Assembly (NCBI GenBank): GCA_028752905.1
Contig: JAQNBH010000013.1
Span: 11,584,897-11,648,896, forward strand
DNA length: 64,000 nt
Reading direction: 5' to 3'
Source of the DNA: Cladorhizidae sp. MBARI D1340-BT2
Lineage: Eukaryota; Porifera; Demospongiae; Poecilosclerida; Cladorhizidae
Positions 58,701 to 64,000 of the stretch are shown here, piece by piece. The notes under the pieces were generated by a model. That model was not told where the DNA came from. It did not search any database and worked only from the letters and a program-made list of their open reading frames with translations. A program made the translations under genes and the position numbers. The first letter of the stretch is position 1, and each line of letters starts with the position of its first letter.

Positions 58701-59493
58701 GAATCCCCATTCATGTCCTGGATGCCTTGGTGTCTGAAATGTGCTGTCATCTGCAATGACACAGATGTTGCTGTCAGTCTCCTATACTACATGCCAAAAT
58801 TCTTTGAACATTGAAGAGTTGTGGTTCCATGCTGGTCTAGGCGATACCACTCGCTACATCCCCCTTTACACATTATACAGAAAGAAGGCTGATCCTGGTT
58901 TCTTTGCTATTGCCTGCGATGTATGTGCTGACAGGTTGTGACATCACATCCTCAATTGGTACAATGATGTCTGCTCTTAAAGCTCCCTTTCAACTCTTGA
59001 AAGACTTTGGGCATTCGCAGCAAACCTCACAGGCTGATTTGGAACTACCTTGTTAAGGTTTTAAGCAACACAACAGCAGAACAAATTTCACTCAGTACCG
59101 TAAGTCCATCTTTCATCACAGCAAGAAGGGATTATCAATGCTTGATCTGCCTCCAACCAGTAATGGAGTTCAATTTCACCTCCTACGAGCATGGTATGCT
59201 GCTCACCTCATCATACACATTCTCTCAAATCATCTCAGTCCTGGTGCTACTGAAATTCTTGACCCTGATGAGGACTACGGATATCGGCTCATTGAGGAAA
59301 CATTGATGCCGAATGAAAAGTGGAATATGATTGGTGATGGACAGTGGTGTACAGGTGTGGGGTACGTGTCCATGTAAAATGCCCCTGTAGGGAAGAAGGA
59401 GTGAAGTGCACTGTGTTCTGTCAATGCAAGAAATACGAGCCCAGCCATTGTAAGAACCCAATATCTATACACAAGACAGTTAGACCATATTAG
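55755..59493 (+). pseudogene. large unrecognised multicopy-type protein relic with Cys-rich C-terminus
   Basis: Divergent from, and 190 bp away from, the minus-strand relic. 55755-56705 is one frame with a single TAA at 56058, an acidic stretch (about 56090-56140), then SLGRGGKVTVNILNRKGLSV and FDPGIFTSVAIDNWDHEG. 57054-57620 reads GVATTWLEANVFGPTVI and HYLRWASIYLED. 58212-58568, 58740-58990 (ELWFHAGLGDTTRYIPLYTL, then VLTGCDITSSIGT) and 59130-59380 (MLDLPPTSNGVQFHLLRAWY) follow with frame changes. The end is CPCREEGVKCTVFCQCKKYE before TAG at 59491. The GCDxTSS, PPTS and terminal Cys-rich motifs recall uncharacterised multicopy invertebrate proteins; enzymatic function unknown. Confidence 0.6.
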
Positions 59494-59937
59494 CTAAAAT
59501 AATATGAATAATCATCTTGCATATCCTTTTATCATACTCTGTAATATCATAATTACTCTTTTTTTTCCCTTCCAGCTATGGCAAATTGGTACTTATATGA
59601 AAGCTGGGGATTAGATCAGTTCATTGGTACCAAACATGAAGGTCTAGGATGATTCTGGTTGAAATTGTTCATTATCGCGATGTTTGCATTTAATGCGCCA
59701 TGTGTAATCTTTTCTGACCGTGTTCACATGATCCCAGATGTCTACCCTGGATTTTCCTAGTCCATCTAGTCCATCTAGTCCAAATATGAAAAGAAATCCT
59801 TTATACATGAATATGCACACGAAAGTGTACCCAGGTCCAGGAGTATAGCACAGTTTGTTTTAATAAACCATTTTTGTCTTGTATAGATACAATACTGTAT
59901 TGGATTTACTTATCCAACAAGGCGACAAGATTTGTCA
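59494..59937. other. no gene seen
   Basis: AT-rich; a short ATCTAGTCC duplication near 59757-59780. Confidence 0.3.
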
Positions 59938-59973
59938 ATCAATCAATCAATCAACCAACCAATCAATCAATCC

Positions 59974-60047
<74 letters not shown>

Positions 60048-60258
60048 TAAACAATCAATCAATCAATCAATCAATCATCCAATCAATCACTCATTCAACA
60101 TCCAATCACTCAATCGATCAGTCAATCGATCAATCACCAATCAATCAATCAATCAATCAATCATCATCTCAATCAATCAATCAATCAATCATTCATTCAA
60201 TCATCTAATCAATCACTCAATCAATCATCATCTCAATCAATCAATCAATCAATCAATC

Positions 60259-60291
<33 letters not shown>
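59938..60291. repeat. AATC tetranucleotide microsatellite
   Basis: AATC units run over ~350 bp with interruptions (AACC, ATCATCTC, GATC variants). Long frames of Asn-Gln-Ser-Ile repeats are readings of the array. It ends exactly where the Gypsy integrase relic begins. Confidence 0.95.
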
Positions 60292-60292
<1 letters not shown>

Positions 60293-62480
60293 TGACAAGA
60301 ACCCTCCCCCCACCCTCCCGGGCTGTGTGTGGAACCTCCCTACTCTCTATTTGCAAACAACAAATAGTGGATCCATAAGCCTTAGGGTTTTTACCAGTTT
60401 TTCTTAACATGGCCTTCAGCATCTCATTGAAGCATTCGACCATACCATCCATCTGTGGGAGGTATGGTGAGGTGCATAACCAGTACAGTCCCATCAGGGG
60501 ATACATTCCTGATACTAGGGTGGAGCATAAGTTCAACCCCTGGCCAGTTAGGTTCCCCTCTTGGATGCTAAGTCTGGAGAAAAAAACCTTACCATTTCTC
60601 CTGCAATGGTCTTCGCATCCATCTGTCTTCGAAGTGGTATGACCTCAGGATATTTGGTTGCATAGTCCATGAGGAGACCAACATGTTATTATGTCCCCTT
60701 CTGGTCCTCTGCAATGGCCCAACAATATCCATCTCCATCCTAGTGAATGGTACCATCATAATAGGTGAAGTGTCAAAGGATCCTGATAGTCTGGAAATTG
60801 ATTACACTGTCTCTGCACATCTTAGGAGATGCCTGGCTTTGTCTATCCAAGTGTCCAGCCCAAGGAATGCTGTGGGAGAGAAATAAAGCATGTCGATGAG
60901 GTAGGACCAACTGCTTCAGATCTTCTCCTGCTGGTGTAGTTGACTTGTAAAACTGCATGCCCCTCTCCACCATATGTAGTTCCTGTCTCCATCTTTAGCT
61001 GTCCCCCATGCCTTGAGTCATCGTCCAATTGCTCCTGTCTTAGGATCTCTGTGGATGAGATGGTTGACTCGTGTGCCTTCTCATCTTCTTCATGTCGGGT
61101 GGCTGCTGCTCTCTTGGCACTCTGGTCTGGTCAGTCTTCTTCTGGACCTGAGTGGATAAGAACATGTCATCGGAGAAATTATACTCGGCTTGTAATGGGG
61201 TGGTCGGAGCTCCTGAGGTTCTTGTTGCCTTGTCATCTTCCTTACTCTCCTTTGGTCACTGCTGCATCCTTTGTAGCAGGGTCTTGATCAACTTCTGGGT
61301 GTAGGTTTCCTTTGGCAGAAGGTCATCTGTCTTCTTCCTCTGATTGGTGAACCTTGGTAGGTGCCTTCCTTCTCCATAAGCAGAGTTTATTGAGTTGGTT
61401 GAATGTGAGGATGTGGATGCCTAGTAGCATTTATGTTGCAGTTTTCTTGGTTGCTGCTAGCAGAAGGGTTTGCAAATTTTCTCCTACATCTGGCCAGATC
61501 CTTGCCAGAGGGAAGTCGGCTTGGCTACCATCTGCAAAATCCAACTGTTGATACTCTGGGATATAGTCATTGGGGTGAACCAGGTCACTTCTGACTGTAT
61601 CCCTGAGTCTATTTTGATCTTAAAGCACCTTACCCCATGAACCTTCCTGAAATAAATTATAGAACCCCCATGGATCAGCTGTTACTCTCTCTCCCACAGG
61701 GTTTAAGACTGTAACCTGGCAACCAGCAGTTTCTTCTTTTTAGGACAGTCTGCCTTAACGTCCAACTCCTGACATGAGTAGCACCCATCTCCTGAAGTTT
61801 CTGGAAGGGTCTTGGTGTGCTAGATCCGGAAGAGGAGTATCTTCTTTGGTAGCCACTGTCAAGAAGTAGGTTCTTCTGTCCTCTTCTCAGTCTTGTAGCA
61901 GTCTCCTTCTTCCTTCCTGCTGATGTCTCTGCCATCATGCCATCACATCTGTTATTCTCTGCCTTCCTTTCTGCTATTCCCTGCCATCCTGTCTGTTATT
62001 CTCTGCCTTCCTTTCTGCTATTCCCTGCCATCCTGTCTGTTATTCCCTGCCACCCTGTCTGCTATTCCCTGCCATCTCGCCTACAGTCAGGTCTGCTTAC
62101 AGGATTTGGCCTACACAAAGAAAAACGGCTATCAAGATTTCTGTCTCTGTGTCTATCTCCTTTTGCTCCTCTCTCTGCCTTGCTGCTTCATCTTGTTGCC
62201 TGAGATTCTCTAGATCCAGTCTCTCTTTCTCCAGCTCTCTCTCCTGATGTTGTTCTTTGAGCTCCTCCTTCCTTTTTTGTTCCATTCCCTGGTACTCTTC
62301 TCTCCTTTCAACTTTTTGCTCCTGGTCTCTTTTGAGAAAGAATTCCCACATCTCCCATTGGGTCTATATCTCCTCGGCTTTGTGCCTAGTGTTTCATTGT
62401 TCATAGTCTTCTGGGTTGCCTTCCTTTTCTCTGAGCCATATCTTCTTACTCTGAATCTCCTTCTCTTCACAATTCAATTT
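60292..62480 (-). mobile_element. Gypsy-type retrotransposon relic (gag-PR-IN), second copy
   Basis: Minus-strand order: coiled-coil gag N-terminal part with Glu/Arg/Gln-rich sequence (62470-62100), a damaged zinc knuckle CYSCQELDVKADCPKKKK (about 61720-61775), a protease-like DSGI stretch (about 61595), then the integrase zinc-binding segment (VLPHRHALFLSHS, 60870-60910). The integrase core has TRMEMDIVGPLQ (about 60715-60750) and SPYLPQMDGMVECFNEMLKA (about 60407-60466), ending REVPHTA. No RT lies between protease and integrase, as in the 39-42 kb relic, which again fits the Gmr1-like gene order. Heavily decayed. Confidence 0.75.
61951..62081. repeat. 22-bp tandem repeat, 6 units
   Basis: Units alternate GTTATTCTCTGCCTTCCTTT.. 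and GCTATTCCCTGCCATCCTGT.. types, giving a 44-bp higher-order period. They lie within the gag part of the Gypsy relic. Confidence 0.92.
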
Positions 62481-63420
62481 TCAGTCAGTCTTTCTGCTGC
62501 TTAACCACAATAGCATCTCCTAGACAATCTCAAGGTTTCTTTTCTCCCTAAAACTGCTGACAGTTGGAGGGTTCTTTTACCTCAGCCTTATGTGGGGCTG
62601 TAGAACAATAATGAAGTGTAGAATACAGATAATTGATTTTAACTAACAGTTTAGAACTCACAACCTTGCAGAACCAGAAAACAGCTTAGAACAGCCTATC
62701 TGGGAAAACATAATTCTTTTATAGGACCTCGACCCTCAGTTACAAGACACTGTCCATACACGATCAAATGTTCAACACATTATTCTACCAATGAGAATAC
62801 TCCATGTCCTTAGCTAAGATATTTAATTACTGGTGTAACGAGTTACTCTATTTCCAATATAAGGGCACATGGTTTTGTAGTCATGAGGTGTCATCCTGAT
62901 ACCTTACTGGCCACCATATAGAATGATGTATAAATTAAACCAAAAAATTATTATCCTGTAATATTTCTTCACAGGGTCAATTTTCTCAACGGAGTGAGAA
63001 TGCAAGGCCATAGCGTCCAGTAAGGTTTGTAAGGTTTTGGCTTTCCATTTAGAATTAAAGTAATATTAAGTATGGTCACCGTGGGTTAGCTGGTTTGTGC
63101 TACACTCTGGTTCCTGGTGGAAGGTTTATCTTTGTTAGCAATTATCTGCCTAAGTTCCATGGAGAGAAAAAAACAGACCAACAAAATATTGTATGAAGAT
63201 CATTAATTTTCAAGCTTCATGGCTGAACAATGATCTTTTCTACACCACACGATGCAAGAGATATGGTATTATTTAATGATAGCTGCTGACAGAGTGAATG
63301 CCTTCTTAACACCATTGTGCAATTCTTCAAGGAAATGGAAAACAAAATCCAGGTATCACATACTGAACCATCCCTTTGTAGATTATTTCCCTTTTGTCCG
63401 GTTCATCTTATTATTGTCAG
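62481..63420. other. no gene recognised
   Basis: May include the 5' LTR of the antisense Gypsy relic, but no second LTR copy is in view to confirm it. Confidence 0.3.
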
Positions 63421-63610
63421 CATGCACATGTATCGAGCTCACTGCCATAAGGAACATGCTTAAAGAGTTTTCTAATAGAACTGCGATATTATTAGGAGAG
63501 GATGAGCAAAGTTCAAGTCACCATTATGATGTTGAATCACTCATCCAGCAACTATCATCAATACCAGTCGACAGCTCTACCAATGAAAAGAGAAAGAAAA
63601 TAACTACAAG
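63421..63610 (+). CDS. candidate internal exon of an unrecognised gene
   Basis: A good pyrimidine-rich acceptor (CTTTTGTCCGGTTCATCTTATTATTGTCAG region) precedes an open frame of 63 codons that includes LTAIRNMLKEFSNRTAILLG and HHYDVESLIQQLSSIPVDSS. It ends ACAAG before GTGATG. Coding-like composition is the only other support. No family is recognised and no partner exon is visible before the window ends. Confidence 0.35.
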
Positions 63611-64000
63611 GTGATGCTTGAAAATGATTGGCATGAAAATGCTTGGCTGTCAGAGGTGATGGAGGATGTAAATTTCTTCACTCCTCCAAGTTGAGGTGCA
63701 ATTTGCAAAATAATAGCTATCACAATAGTAAAAATTATCGACATTTTTGAAGTCAATGGAACTTTTATTATTAAGTTCTTCTGATAGAACTTCTAAGGGT
63801 GTTGCCAAATTTTTGTGTGTTTTTTTTATATATCTTGTCAAATTTTATGTAGTATCAGTAGTGGCATTTCCTGATAAATGAGAATTATAGATTTTTATTC
63901 TTAGGTATACCAATTTACTACCTTGGTAAAGGATTCAAGGCATGCTGGAAGTGTTTGAACTGCATTTCAAACGAATCATAAAACATACACAATCAATAAA
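63611..64000. other. no gene seen
   Basis: AT-rich end of the window. Confidence 0.3.

Noticed and set aside
59879..60378. Asn-Gln-Ser-Ile repeat protein
   Set aside because: Reading of the AATC array; no start context or conserved flank.

Overview
The window is animal nuclear DNA. The two recognisable host genes have spliced exons with GT-AG borders and matching phases, and one of them is PIG-X. The rest is AT-rich and crowded with decayed metazoan-type transposable elements and simple repeats. A marine invertebrate such as a sponge would fit, but the species is an inference that I cannot settle. I see no rRNA, tRNA, CRISPR array or bacterial operon.

Layout. 0-11 kb is gene-empty: a triplet microsatellite, a degenerate GTG/GGC-rich tract, two Penelope-like element (PLE) ends and a ~470 bp AAT array. 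11.69-16.63 kb holds a complete three-exon PIGX gene whose second intron carries an 18-bp minisatellite. 17.2-19.2 kb is a decayed PLE (reverse transcriptase, remnant of the C-terminal region, 3' terminus). 19.6-21.4 kb is the first of three diverged copies of a segment that recurs around 28.4-32.8 and 35.8-37.6 kb. 23.2-25.4 kb is an unrecognised minus-strand coding relic containing a fresh ~668 bp tandem duplication. 26.65-43.29 kb is a discoidin-domain single-pass membrane protein gene. Its five good exons are in phase (422 aa predicted). A second discoidin exon pair inside it is broken by a nonsense codon and a frameshift, and its introns hold a hAT relic, a PLE end and an antisense Gypsy relic. 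43.37-48.04 kb is a Gypsy LTR element that starts 81 bp after that gene's stop codon. A 2.1 kb non-autonomous hAT with a perfect 8-bp target duplication is nested in it. 50.1-51.3 kb is a Gypsy RT/RNase H relic. 54.6-59.5 kb holds two head-to-head, unrecognised, transposon-like coding relics. 59.9-62.5 kb is an AATC array and another Gypsy relic. Near the right edge, at 63.42-63.61 kb, lies one possible orphan exon.

How it fits together. The host genes are an ER-membrane GPI-biosynthesis subunit and a putative cell-surface receptor or adhesion protein; nothing suggests that they work together. The most notable signal is a short motif in the PLE termini that folds on paper like a hammerhead ribozyme: stem I, CTGATGA, stem II, GAAA, GTC. 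It occurs in at least eight dispersed copies, three with an intact core, and one pair is arranged as a near-perfect inverted repeat. Three PLE ends adjoin TTA/AAT arrays, which suggests that these elements seed microsatellites. The second candidate for something undescribed is the head-to-head pair of coding relics at 54.6-59.5 kb.
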